From Oscillospiraceae bacterium (GTDB lineage Bacteria; Bacillota; Clostridia; Oscillospirales; Acutalibacteraceae), in the NCBI GenBank assembly GCA_029013165.1, contig JAQXMV010000067.1:1-15463 (forward strand): a DNA stretch of 15,463 nt. The letters are read 5' to 3'. The position numbers and the translations under genes were made by a program. This document shows positions 10,601-15,463 of this stretch, one piece after another; position 1 is the first letter of the stretch, and every line of letters starts with the position of its first letter. A model generated the notes under the pieces. It searched no databases. It saw nothing but the letters and a program-made list of their open reading frames with translations, and had not been told where the DNA came from.

Positions 10601-11214
10601 TCAATGTGGGCGCCATCGAGGAATACAAAGAAGTCAGCGAGCGATATGAATTCATGTCCGACCAGGTGGGCGATGTGGAAAAGAGCAAACGGGAGCTGAT
10701 CCGGCTCATCGAGGAGCTGACGGACAAGATGTCCAGCCGTTTCCGTGAGCAGTTTGCCAAGATCGGCGAAAACTTCAACGAGACCTTCCGGGAGCTTTTC
10801 GGCGGCGGCAGTGCCCAGCTGATTCTGGAGGATCCCACCGATGTGCTGGAGAGCAATATTGATATCAAGCTGCAGCCTCCGGGAAAGAATGTCAAGCGTC
10901 TTGATTCGCTTTCCGGCGGAGAAAAAGGACTTTCGGCCATTGCTTTGCTTTTTGCCATCATGAAAGTCAATCCGGCGCCTTTCTGCATCTTCGACGAGGT
11001 CGAGGCGGCGCTGGACGATGTCAATGTCACCCGCTATGCTCAGTATGTCAGACGCATGACGGCCAACACCCAGTTTATTCTCATCACCCACAGGCGCGGC
11101 ACCATGGAGGAAGCCGATGTGCTTTACGGCATCACCATGCAGGAGCAGGGTGTTTCCAAGCTCCTGGAGCTGAAAACCGCAGAGCTTGCCAAAAAGCTGG
11201 GCATCACGGAATAA
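7639..11214 (+). CDS. smc: Chromosome segregation protein SMC
   Basis: Condensin ATPase that compacts and separates the chromosome with ScpA and ScpB (not encoded here). At 1191 residues it is a normal bacterial SMC. The N-terminal head has the Walker A loop GPNGSGKS (31-38). The first coiled-coil arm runs from about 170 to 510. The hinge (about 525-668) ends with the Gly-rich NAGGSITGGS. The second arm runs from about 675 to 1030. The C-terminal head has signature LSGGE (1091-1095) and Walker B with D1119 and E1120 in FCIFDEVEAALDD. The signature reads LSGGEKGLSA where LSGGE(K/R)ALTA is more usual, a conservative change. GAGGA at 7626-7630 overlaps the upstream stop and is 8 nt from the ATG. 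Heptad-rich Gln/Glu/Lys composition confirms the coiled coils. Full length, no frameshift. Confidence 0.99.
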   Translation: MILTALEMQGFKSFPEKTVLTFGKGITAVVGPNGSGKSNISDAVRWVLGEQSSKSLRGSKMEDVIFDGTKIRKAHGFAQVTLRLDNTDRSIKGCDTDEVAVTRRYYRSGESEYKINGASVRLRDVHELFMDTGLGRDGYSMVSQGKIADMVSGKGKECREMFEEAAGISAYRYKRSDSLKKLSQAEENLVRLRDILTELESRIGPLKHQSEKAQKFLVLAEEKKELEIGLWLHSIDRLKESLRRQEDGIAIARGQYEDAENELADIGEEIEKCVSDTQDINMKIDEIRQGISALEEKASLAGSEEAVLRSNIVHNNETIERIGRDRNSAESSQQQLQKEIDTEEKLIAQIRQIRDEKNSELVRVSAELETMLSRGGNIDRETADISRDINILTKNLADARVQQSTAVSAIGEIAGRVETVDQQIAQREQALAELEAEKKKSQDAIGLCSEKLTEISNTVKGYEKKLSSLESRADEAKKELDEKTFEAQRAASKAKMLTDLEKNMEGYSGAVRKVISASQQGKLRGIHGTVSQLISVESEYAVAIETALGNAVQNIITDSQKEAKAAVEYLKNNNLGRATFQPIASVRGRDLDEEGLDDCFGYVDTAVSLAKCEEKYKNIISSLLGKVVVATDLTCAIEIAKKYDHRFKIVTLDGQVVNAGGSITGGSQSQSAGILTRSTEIERLTKKGETLKKEIDQQTETYHQLVQDLEQVASELAEQRQKLIAGQEEKIRLEGQLNLVLEQYYSAVSLLDELKDEKNSAHERIEAMKQTLAQAESQAQELSRQVEENEKKLTELGQMKAELGKKRETMSAEISALKLDIHGAEKDLQARNQALGLLKARLVSHEDRDRELENEISAIQQKNKEIEKEIERIHELSASIGENSRQAKEEISRLQKDRSATEEKSAALRAREREKSAERERVSGELARLEERKQTMTKDYDDTLTKLYDEYQLTKREAEAVGQKPEDPKASNRRLSEIKGQIRALGSVNVGAIEEYKEVSERYEFMSDQVGDVEKSKRELIRLIEELTDKMSSRFREQFAKIGENFNETFRELFGGGSAQLILEDPTDVLESNIDIKLQPPGKNVKRLDSLSGGEKGLSAIALLFAIMKVNPAPFCIFDEVEAALDDVNVTRYAQYVRRMTANTQFILITHRRGTMEEADVLYGITMQEQGVSKLLELKTAELAKKLGITE

Positions 11215-11227
11215 GACAATTAGCTGC

Positions 11228-11286
11228 ATGAACATAGAGCACCTCTGTCGGGCTACAGCAGGGGAGAAAGGCATTCATTTGTAGCC
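11228..11286 (+). other. Possible leader ORF and alternative hairpins in the smc-ftsY gap
   Basis: This 93-nt gap is one of the two longest in the window. It holds an 18-codon ORF (11228-11284, MNIEHLCRATAGEKGIHL, stop TAG) without a clear ribosome binding site. Two hairpins share bases and exclude each other. One pairs 11242-11248 with 11255-11262 (7 bp, one bulged C, 6-nt loop). The other is a perfect 7-bp pairing of GGCTACA (11251-11257) with TGTAGCC (11280-11286). The ORF's stop codon lies in the right arm of the second, which ends directly against the GGAAAGG preceding ftsY. There is no T-tract, so it is not an intrinsic terminator. A translational control element is possible; chance is also possible. 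Confidence 0.25.
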
Positions 11287-11307
11287 GGAAAGGCAGTGAA
11301 AAATACT

Positions 11308-12246
11308 ATGGGTATTTTCAAAAAGTTCGGTTTTGGACTGAAAAAGACAAGAGAGGGCATGACCCAGCGCATCGAAGATGTTCTGGGTGCCTATGAAGAG
11401 ATAACCGATGATTTTTATGACGATCTGGAAGAGGCACTCATCATGGGTGATGTGGGTATGCAGACCGCCGGTGATATTGTTGCCGAGCTGAAAAAGCGGG
11501 TGGCAAAAAACGAGGTCAGAAATCCCAAGCACGCCAAGATGATCATTTCCGATATCATTGCCGACATGATCGACGGCGGCGAGGACATGGGCCTGATTAC
11601 CATTCCGTCCATCATTCTGGTCATCGGCGTCAATGGCGTGGGTAAGACCACCACCATCGGAAAGCTGGCCGCCATGTATAAAAAGCAGGGCAAAAAGGTC
11701 ATTCTCGGCGCCGCCGATACATTCCGTGCGGCGGCGATCGAACAGCTGGAGGTCTGGGCAGACAGAGCCGGCGTGGAGCTTGTCAAGCATAAGGAGGGTT
11801 CCGACCCTGCGGCCGTTGTCTATGACACCATCAGCGCCGGTATCTCACGAGACTGCGATATCATCATCTGCGACACCGCCGGCAGACTGCACAATAAAAA
11901 ATATCTGATGGACGAGCTGAAGAAAATCTACAAAGTGGTTGAAAAACAGCTTCCCTATGCCGACCGGGAGATTCTTCTCGTTCTGGACGCCACCACCGGA
12001 CAGAATGCCGTCAGTCAGGCCAAGGAATTCATGAATGTTGCCGAGGTCACGGGCATTGCTCTGACCAAGCTCGACGGAACCGCCAGAGGCGGCGTTGTGC
12101 TGACGATCAAAAATGAGCTGAAACTGCCGGTGAAATTCATCGGCGTGGGAGAGCAGATTGACGATTTGCAGCCCTTTAAGCCGAAGCTCTTTGCCAAGGC
12201 TCTCTTTGAGGACACAGGCGTGACCTTTGCCGACGAGGAGGACTGA
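11308..12246 (+). CDS. ftsY: Signal recognition particle receptor FtsY
   Basis: SRP receptor GTPase that docks ribosome-SRP complexes at the membrane and pairs with Ffh. From the ATG at 11308 it has 312 residues, beginning MGIFKKFGFGLKKT as many compact Bacillota FtsY proteins do. It has no long acidic A domain, so membrane contact would rely on the basic N-terminal helix. The N domain covers about 15-90. The G domain carries GVNGVGKTT (107-115), DTFRAAA (137-143), DTAGR (189-193), TKLDG (253-257) and GVGEQIDDLQPF (279-290). Start choice is uncertain: a GTG at 11296 would add four residues, but it lies only 2 nt after GGAAAGG (11287-11293), while the ATG is 14 nt after it. Homology favours the ATG. 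The ylxM-ffh genes that follow ftsY in B. subtilis are missing here. Confidence 0.97.
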   Translation: MGIFKKFGFGLKKTREGMTQRIEDVLGAYEEITDDFYDDLEEALIMGDVGMQTAGDIVAELKKRVAKNEVRNPKHAKMIISDIIADMIDGGEDMGLITIPSIILVIGVNGVGKTTTIGKLAAMYKKQGKKVILGAADTFRAAAIEQLEVWADRAGVELVKHKEGSDPAAVVYDTISAGISRDCDIIICDTAGRLHNKKYLMDELKKIYKVVEKQLPYADREILLVLDATTGQNAVSQAKEFMNVAEVTGIALTKLDGTARGGVVLTIKNELKLPVKFIGVGEQIDDLQPFKPKLFAKALFEDTGVTFADEED

Positions 12247-12248
12247 TC

Positions 12249-12842
12249 ATGCGCTTTATCATTGCGACCCACAACGGGCATAAGCTGAAAGAATTAAAGC
12301 GTATTCTTGAGCCTTTGGGCATTGACGCCGTTACCGACAGAGATCTCGGCATTACTCTGAGCGAGGCCGAGGAGACCGGCAGCACCTTTGCGGAAAACGC
12401 AGAGATCAAGGCTACCTCAGGCTGCCGCGAAAGCGGCTTGCCCTGCATTGCTGATGACAGCGGTTTGGTCGTGGACGCCCTGGGCGGCGAGCCCGGCGTT
12501 TATTCAGCCCGATATGCCGGAGAACACGGCGATGATGAGGCCAATATCGTCAAGCTCCTGACAAAGCTCGCTGATATACCGGAAGAAAAAAGAACGGCGC
12601 GCTTCGTCTGCAGCATTTGTGTGGTTTTCCCCGACGGCAGAAAGCTGACCGTCGAGGGCAAAAGCGAGGGCAGGATCGGCTATGAAAAAAGGGGAGAGGG
12701 CGGCTTTGGTTATGACCCGGTTTTCATGTTCGGAGATCGGAGCTTTGCCGAGCTTTCCGCCGAAGAAAAGGACGAAGTCAGCCACCGCGGCCATGCCCTT
12801 CGTGCCCTTGCCCGGGAGCTACCGAAATATATCAACGATTAA
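12249..12842 (+). CDS. rdgB: XTP/dITP diphosphatase (RdgB/HAM1 family)
   Basis: Hydrolyses non-canonical purine triphosphates (XTP, dITP, ITP) to monophosphate and pyrophosphate, keeping deaminated bases out of nucleic acids. The 197-residue protein has the usual length and all family blocks: the N-terminal ATHNGHKLKEL (6-16), FAENAEIKA (47-55), ADDSGLVVDALGGEPGVYSA around 68-87 with the catalytic Asp pair at 69-70, GGFGYDPVF (151-159) and SHRGHALRA (178-186). The ATG follows the ftsY stop by 2 nt. Its strong GAGGAGG (12235-12241) lies inside the last ftsY codons, so the two are probably translated together. No anomalies. Confidence 0.97.
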   Translation: MRFIIATHNGHKLKELKRILEPLGIDAVTDRDLGITLSEAEETGSTFAENAEIKATSGCRESGLPCIADDSGLVVDALGGEPGVYSARYAGEHGDDEANIVKLLTKLADIPEEKRTARFVCSICVVFPDGRKLTVEGKSEGRIGYEKRGEGGFGYDPVFMFGDRSFAELSAEEKDEVSHRGHALRALARELPKYIND

Positions 12843-12867
12843 CCTATAGAAATGGAGACACAGCACT

Positions 12868-13278
12868 ATGACAGGAAAAGAAAGAGCCGCCTATAGAGCG
12901 CAGGCAAATCATCTTGAGCCGCTGTTTCAGATCGGTAAAGGCGGACTTTCCGACGCACTGCTCAAGCAGACCGACGACGCTCTTAAAGCAAGGGAGCTTA
13001 TAAAGTTGAAAGTTCTGCTGGAATCATCGCCCGTGACGGCAAGACAGGCGGCCGATGAAATCGCCGCCGCCCTCGGCGCCGAGGTGATTCAGGTCATCGG
13101 CGGCGTGATCGTCCTTTACCGGGAAAGTCCCGAGCTCAGGGAAAAGGCCGCTCAGAAAGAAAAGAACAAGAAAAAGGCGGCTAGGCTGCAAAAAGAAAAG
13201 CTCTACGCCGAAAGAAATGAGAGCAAGGGAAAAAGAAAATTCTTCTTTTCTCAGAAAAACGGCAGAGGGAGCAAATAA
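12868..13278 (+). CDS. yhbY: YhbY-type RNA-binding (CRM domain) protein with Lys-rich tail
   Basis: CRM-domain protein that associates with large ribosomal subunit precursors in bacteria. Residues 1-95 form the CRM domain, with LEPLFQIGKGGLSDALL (16-32, containing the GKGG loop) and the helix DDALKARELIKLKVL. The 136 residues exceed the common length of just under 100. The excess is a C-terminal tail of about 40 residues rich in Lys, Arg, Glu and Gln, likely disordered or helical and RNA-binding. GGAG at 12854-12857 lies 10 nt before the ATG. The gene ends as TAATG, sharing one base with the next start, which implies coupled translation. In B. subtilis the homologue (yqeI/yhbY) also precedes nadD-yqeK-rsfS, which supports the call. 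Confidence 0.93.
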   Translation: MTGKERAAYRAQANHLEPLFQIGKGGLSDALLKQTDDALKARELIKLKVLLESSPVTARQAADEIAAALGAEVIQVIGGVIVLYRESPELREKAAQKEKNKKKAARLQKEKLYAERNESKGKRKFFFSQKNGRGSK

Positions 13279-14477
13279 TGCGTATCGGTGTTTTCGGCGG
13301 TACCTTTAATCCGCCTCATATAGGGCACCGCCGCCTGGCGGAACTGGTGAAGCAGGCCGTGAACCTTGACAGAGTGCTGGTGATTCCCACTTTTATTCCG
13401 CCTCACAAACGGGAACAGTCCCTGGCCGCCGGTGAGGACAGACTGGAAATGTGCCGCAGAAATTTCACGGAGGATTATTTCACCGTCAGCGACACGGAAA
13501 TCAGACGGGAGGGCAAGAGCTATACCTTTGATACCCTCTGCGCACTGAAAAAAGACTATCCCGGTGATGAGATCTATCTGATCATCGGCTCGGATATGCT
13601 TCTGAGCTTTCACCGCTGGTATGAGTATCGGAAGATTCTTTCCATGGCGACGCTGTGCGTCATTTCGAGGGAAAGCACCGTGCCCTGTTCTCAGCTGGCA
13701 GATTACGCACGCGACACCTTGGGGCTTTTGGCAGAGAGAGGTGAGATCATCCTCCTTGACACAGAGCCGTTGGAGTGTTCCTCCACGGATATCCGTTTTG
13801 ATCTTCTCTGTGGTGGCAGTGGTTTCCCCTATCTTTGTCAGGAAGTGGCAGACTATATCAAAGAAAAGAGCCTTTATATCGATGCCTATACCCCGTATCG
13901 GCAACTTCTTCGCGGCAGGCTGAAGAAAAAGCGTTTTCTTCACTCTCTCAATGTTGCCGACAGTGCCAGGGAGCTGGCAAGGCTTTACGGCGGTGATGAA
14001 GAAAAAGCCTATTTTGCCGGCTTACTTCATGATGTCATGAAAAATGCAGAAGCCGCTGACCAGTTGCAAATTATGGAAAAAGGTGGTATAATACTAAGCC
14101 AAACCGAGAAAAATAACCCCAAGCTGTGGCATGCCATGGCCGGGGCGGCTTATCTTCGCCTGGAAATGGGCGTGGAAGATGAGGATATCATAAATGCGGT
14201 GAGATACCACACCACCGGCAGAAAGGAAATGTCCCTGCTGGAAAAAATCATCTACATTGCGGATTTCATCTCTGCGGAGAGAGACTATCCCGATGTGGAG
14301 GTCATGCGCCATTTGGCACTGGGCGAAAGCCTGGAGGCCGCGTCTCTTTATTCACTGCAGTATACCATCGGCAGTCTTGCGCCCAAGGCGCAGCTGATCC
14401 ATACCGACAGTGTGGAGTATTATAACGAGCTTATTATAGAAAGAATGAAAGGGGATCAGACAGATGACAGAGCTTGA
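13278..14477 (+). CDS. nadD: NadD-YqeK fusion: nicotinate-nucleotide adenylyltransferase plus HD-domain hydrolase
   Basis: One 399-residue ORF joins two enzymes. Residues 1 to about 200 are NadD, which adenylates nicotinate mononucleotide in NAD synthesis: VFGGTFNPPHIGH (5-17) is the nucleotidyltransferase HxGH motif, IPPHKRE (40-46) binds substrate, and CSSTDIR (167-173) is the C-terminal phosphate site. Residues about 205-395 are YqeK, an HD-domain protein whose relatives hydrolyse symmetrical diadenosine tetraphosphate. Metal ligands expected for it are present: H222 in FLHSLNVA, H251-D252 in LLHDVMKN, H285, H311 in RYHTTG and D329 in IADF. No stop or frameshift separates the parts. In B. 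subtilis they are adjacent genes; fused forms are known in Mycoplasma and some Clostridia. AGAGGGAG (13264-13271) precedes the ATG by 6 nt. The 3' end overlaps rsfS by 14 nt. Confidence 0.96.
   Translation: MRIGVFGGTFNPPHIGHRRLAELVKQAVNLDRVLVIPTFIPPHKREQSLAAGEDRLEMCRRNFTEDYFTVSDTEIRREGKSYTFDTLCALKKDYPGDEIYLIIGSDMLLSFHRWYEYRKILSMATLCVISRESTVPCSQLADYARDTLGLLAERGEIILLDTEPLECSSTDIRFDLLCGGSGFPYLCQEVADYIKEKSLYIDAYTPYRQLLRGRLKKKRFLHSLNVADSARELARLYGGDEEKAYFAGLLHDVMKNAEAADQLQIMEKGGIILSQTEKNNPKLWHAMAGAAYLRLEMGVEDEDIINAVRYHTTGRKEMSLLEKIIYIADFISAERDYPDVEVMRHLALGESLEAASLYSLQYTIGSLAPKAQLIHTDSVEYYNELIIERMKGDQTDDRA
14064..14092 (+). promoter_or_regulatory. Strong candidate internal promoter for rsfS-leuS
   Basis: TTGCAA (14064-14069, 4 of 6 matches to the -35) is exactly 17 bp from a perfect TATAAT (14087-14092) preceded by TGG, the extended -10 pattern TGn. 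The start point would be near 14099, inside the YqeK domain and about 365 nt before rsfS. The hexamer is coded by ATA-ATA followed by CTA, codons uncommon in this window. This is the best sigma-A-type match noticed in the window. It is unproven, but the geometry is canonical. Confidence 0.55.
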
Positions 14478-14814
14478 GCTTGCAAGAAACATAGTAAAGG
14501 TTCTTGACAATAAAAAGGGAAGCGACATCACCGTGATTGAGATTACGGAACATTCCATCGTCGCCGATTATTTTGTGATTGTAACGGGTACATCCAACAC
14601 CCATGTCAAGGCTCTTGCCGACGAGGTCGAATATGAGATCGGTCTGCTGGGCAAAAAGCCCGATCACATCGAGGGCAGAGCTACGGGTTGGATTCTGCTG
14701 GATTACGGCAGCGTTCTGGTTCATGTTTTCACCGGAGAGAGCCGCGAATACTACAATCTGGAACGCCTGTGGCAGGACGCGAGGAAAGTCGATGTTTCCG
14801 ACCTTGTGAAATAA
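14464..14814 (+). CDS. rsfS: Ribosomal silencing factor RsfS
   Basis: RsfS (RsfA, YbeB/DUF143 family) binds L14 on the large subunit and blocks subunit joining when nutrients are scarce. The 116 residues match the family length. Conserved blocks are ITEHSIVADYFVIVTGTSNTHVKA (27-50) and the stretch from about 74 to 106 with W76, D80, H87, F89 and REYYNLERLWQDA. The ATG lies inside the end of nadD-yqeK; its AAAGGGG (14448-14454) is 9 nt upstream, within that gene, pointing to coupled expression. The internal promoter in yqeK could also give it independent transcription. nadD-yqeK-rsfS order is the usual one in Bacillota. Confidence 0.97.
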   Translation: MTELELARNIVKVLDNKKGSDITVIEITEHSIVADYFVIVTGTSNTHVKALADEVEYEIGLLGKKPDHIEGRATGWILLDYGSVLVHVFTGESREYYNLERLWQDARKVDVSDLVK

Positions 14815-14843
14815 GCGATGTATTGACAGAATAATAATTAAAC

Positions 14844-14850
14844 GGAGTGA
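14844..14850 (+). promoter_or_regulatory. Ribosome binding site for the leuS TTG start
   Basis: GGAGTGA ends 5 nt before the TTG at 14856. The in-frame GTG at 14847 lies inside this site and so is unlikely to be used. Confidence 0.75.
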
Positions 14851-14855
14851 TAAAT

Positions 14856-15463
14856 TTGTACTACGATTTCAAAACATCCGAAGCAAAATGGCAGAAAAAA
14901 TGGGAAGAGGCTGGCGTGTTCCATGCTCAGGATAATTCCGATAAGAAGAAATTCTATGCTCTTGTCGAGTTCCCTTATCCCAGCGGAGCCGGTATGCATG
15001 TGGGCCATATCAAGGCTTATTCCGGCCTTGAGGTCGTCTCGAGAAAGCGCAGAAAGCAAGGCTATAATGTGCTTTTCCCCATCGGCTTTGACGCATACGG
15101 CCTGCCGACGGAAAACTACGCCATCAAAACCGGTATTCATCCGAGACAGGTAACGGATAACAATATTAAAAAATTCACCAGTCAGCTCAAGAGAGTCGGT
15201 TTCTCCTTTGACTGGGACAGAGTGATTGACACCCCGCAGGAGGATTATTACAAATGGACGCAGTGGATCTTCTTGAAGATGTTTGAAAACGGACTGGTGT
15301 TCCGCGATAAGACGCTTGTCAACTACTGCCCGTCCTGCAAGGTGGTGCTGTCCAATGAGGACTCTCAGGGCGGCAAGTGCGACATCTGCCACAACGATGT
15401 GGTGCAGAAATCAAAAGATGTTTGGTACCTGCGGATTACCGCGTATGCCGACAAACTGCTGGA
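14856..15463 (+). CDS. leuS: Leucyl-tRNA synthetase, 5' part (cut by the window edge)
   Basis: Class I aminoacyl-tRNA synthetase that charges tRNA-Leu. Only the first 202 codons are inside the window; the editing domain, KMSKS loop and anticodon-binding region lie beyond it. Visible are the N-terminal YYDFKTSEAKWQKKWEE (2-18), FPYPSGAGMHVGHIKAY with the HIGH-type HVGH at 48-51, PIGFDAYGLPTENYAI (about 72-87), and a four-cysteine zinc ribbon (C158, C161, C175, C178) typical of bacterial LeuRS. The start is a TTG. Family alignment and the GGAGTGA at 14844-14850 agree on it, and no in-frame ATG lies nearby. The gap from rsfS is 41 nt, too short for a T-box leader, so expression must come from the upstream transcript or an internal promoter. 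Confidence 0.98.
   Translation, partial: MYYDFKTSEAKWQKKWEEAGVFHAQDNSDKKKFYALVEFPYPSGAGMHVGHIKAYSGLEVVSRKRRKQGYNVLFPIGFDAYGLPTENYAIKTGIHPRQVTDNNIKKFTSQLKRVGFSFDWDRVIDTPQEDYYKWTQWIFLKMFENGLVFRDKTLVNYCPSCKVVLSNEDSQGGKCDICHNDVVQKSKDVWYLRITAYADKLL

Noticed and set aside
10909..10940. SMC signature LSGGEKGLSA as a defective ATPase
   Set aside because: The Ser-Gly-Gly-Glu core, Walker A and Walker B are intact, so the A-to-G and T-to-S changes are more likely lineage variation than inactivation.
11186..11220. TTGCCA near the end of smc as a promoter for ftsY
   Set aside because: At 17-18 bp the downstream hexamers are GAATAA or AATAAG, too poor to call.
9898..11274. Long open frame on the minus strand (458 codons) opposite the 3' part of smc
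   Set aside because: Same reason: it shadows coiled-coil codons and shows no domain or start signals.
14504..14509. Perfect TTGACA early in rsfS
   Set aside because: The sequence 17 bp downstream is ATCACC, not a -10.
14823..14828. Perfect TTGACA before leuS
   Set aside because: No acceptable -10 lies 16-18 bp downstream; that position is occupied by the leuS ribosome binding site, and transcription would start at or after the start codon.

Overview
The window is a stretch of bacterial housekeeping chromosome. Every gene lies on the + strand and the packing is tight. It fits the phylum Bacillota, most likely class Clostridia (an Oscillospirales/Ruminococcaceae-like commensal). That is an inference from three things: folate/FAD-dependent TrmFO together with rnc-smc-ftsY and yhbY-nadD-yqeK-rsfS gene order, strong AGGAGG-type ribosome binding sites, and moderate GC content with TTG starts on two genes. 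No genus can be named from the sequence alone. There is no mobile element, CRISPR array, rRNA or tRNA gene, and no phage or defence module. No gap between genes exceeds about 130 bases.

Layout. (1) 4-357 is rplT, the end of a ribosomal operon (infC and rpmI would lie upstream, outside the window), closed by a strong intrinsic terminator at 366-405. (2) 482-5946 holds a SpoU/TrmH-type rRNA/tRNA methyltransferase, dprA, topA and trmFO. (3) 5958-12246 holds rnc, an Elp3-like radical SAM gene, smc and ftsY. (4) 12249-15463 holds rdgB, yhbY, a nadD-yqeK fusion, rsfS and the 5' part of leuS, which runs off the right edge. From 482 onward no convincing terminator is visible. Most junctions are either overlapping or less than 30 nt, so genes 2 to 14 could be read as one long transcript with internal promoters.

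Functionally the block combines RNA modification and processing (methyltransferase, TrmFO, RNase III, YhbY, probably the radical SAM protein), ribosome function and silencing (L20, YhbY, RsfS), chromosome topology and organisation (TopA, SMC, DprA), membrane protein targeting (FtsY), nucleotide housekeeping (RdgB, NadD, YqeK) and tRNA charging (LeuS). It looks like three gene clusters known separately in Bacillota (dprA-topA-trmFO, rnc-smc-ftsY, yhbY-nadD-yqeK-rsfS) joined head to tail.

I found no new system. The features that deserve a second look are small. They are a near-consensus extended -10 promoter buried in the yqeK half of the fusion, a doubled -10 element and back-to-back hairpins in the unconstrained linker of dprA, an 18-codon ORF with two mutually exclusive hairpins in the smc-ftsY gap, the NadD-YqeK fusion itself, and an uncharacterised radical SAM protein coupled by overlap to rnc.
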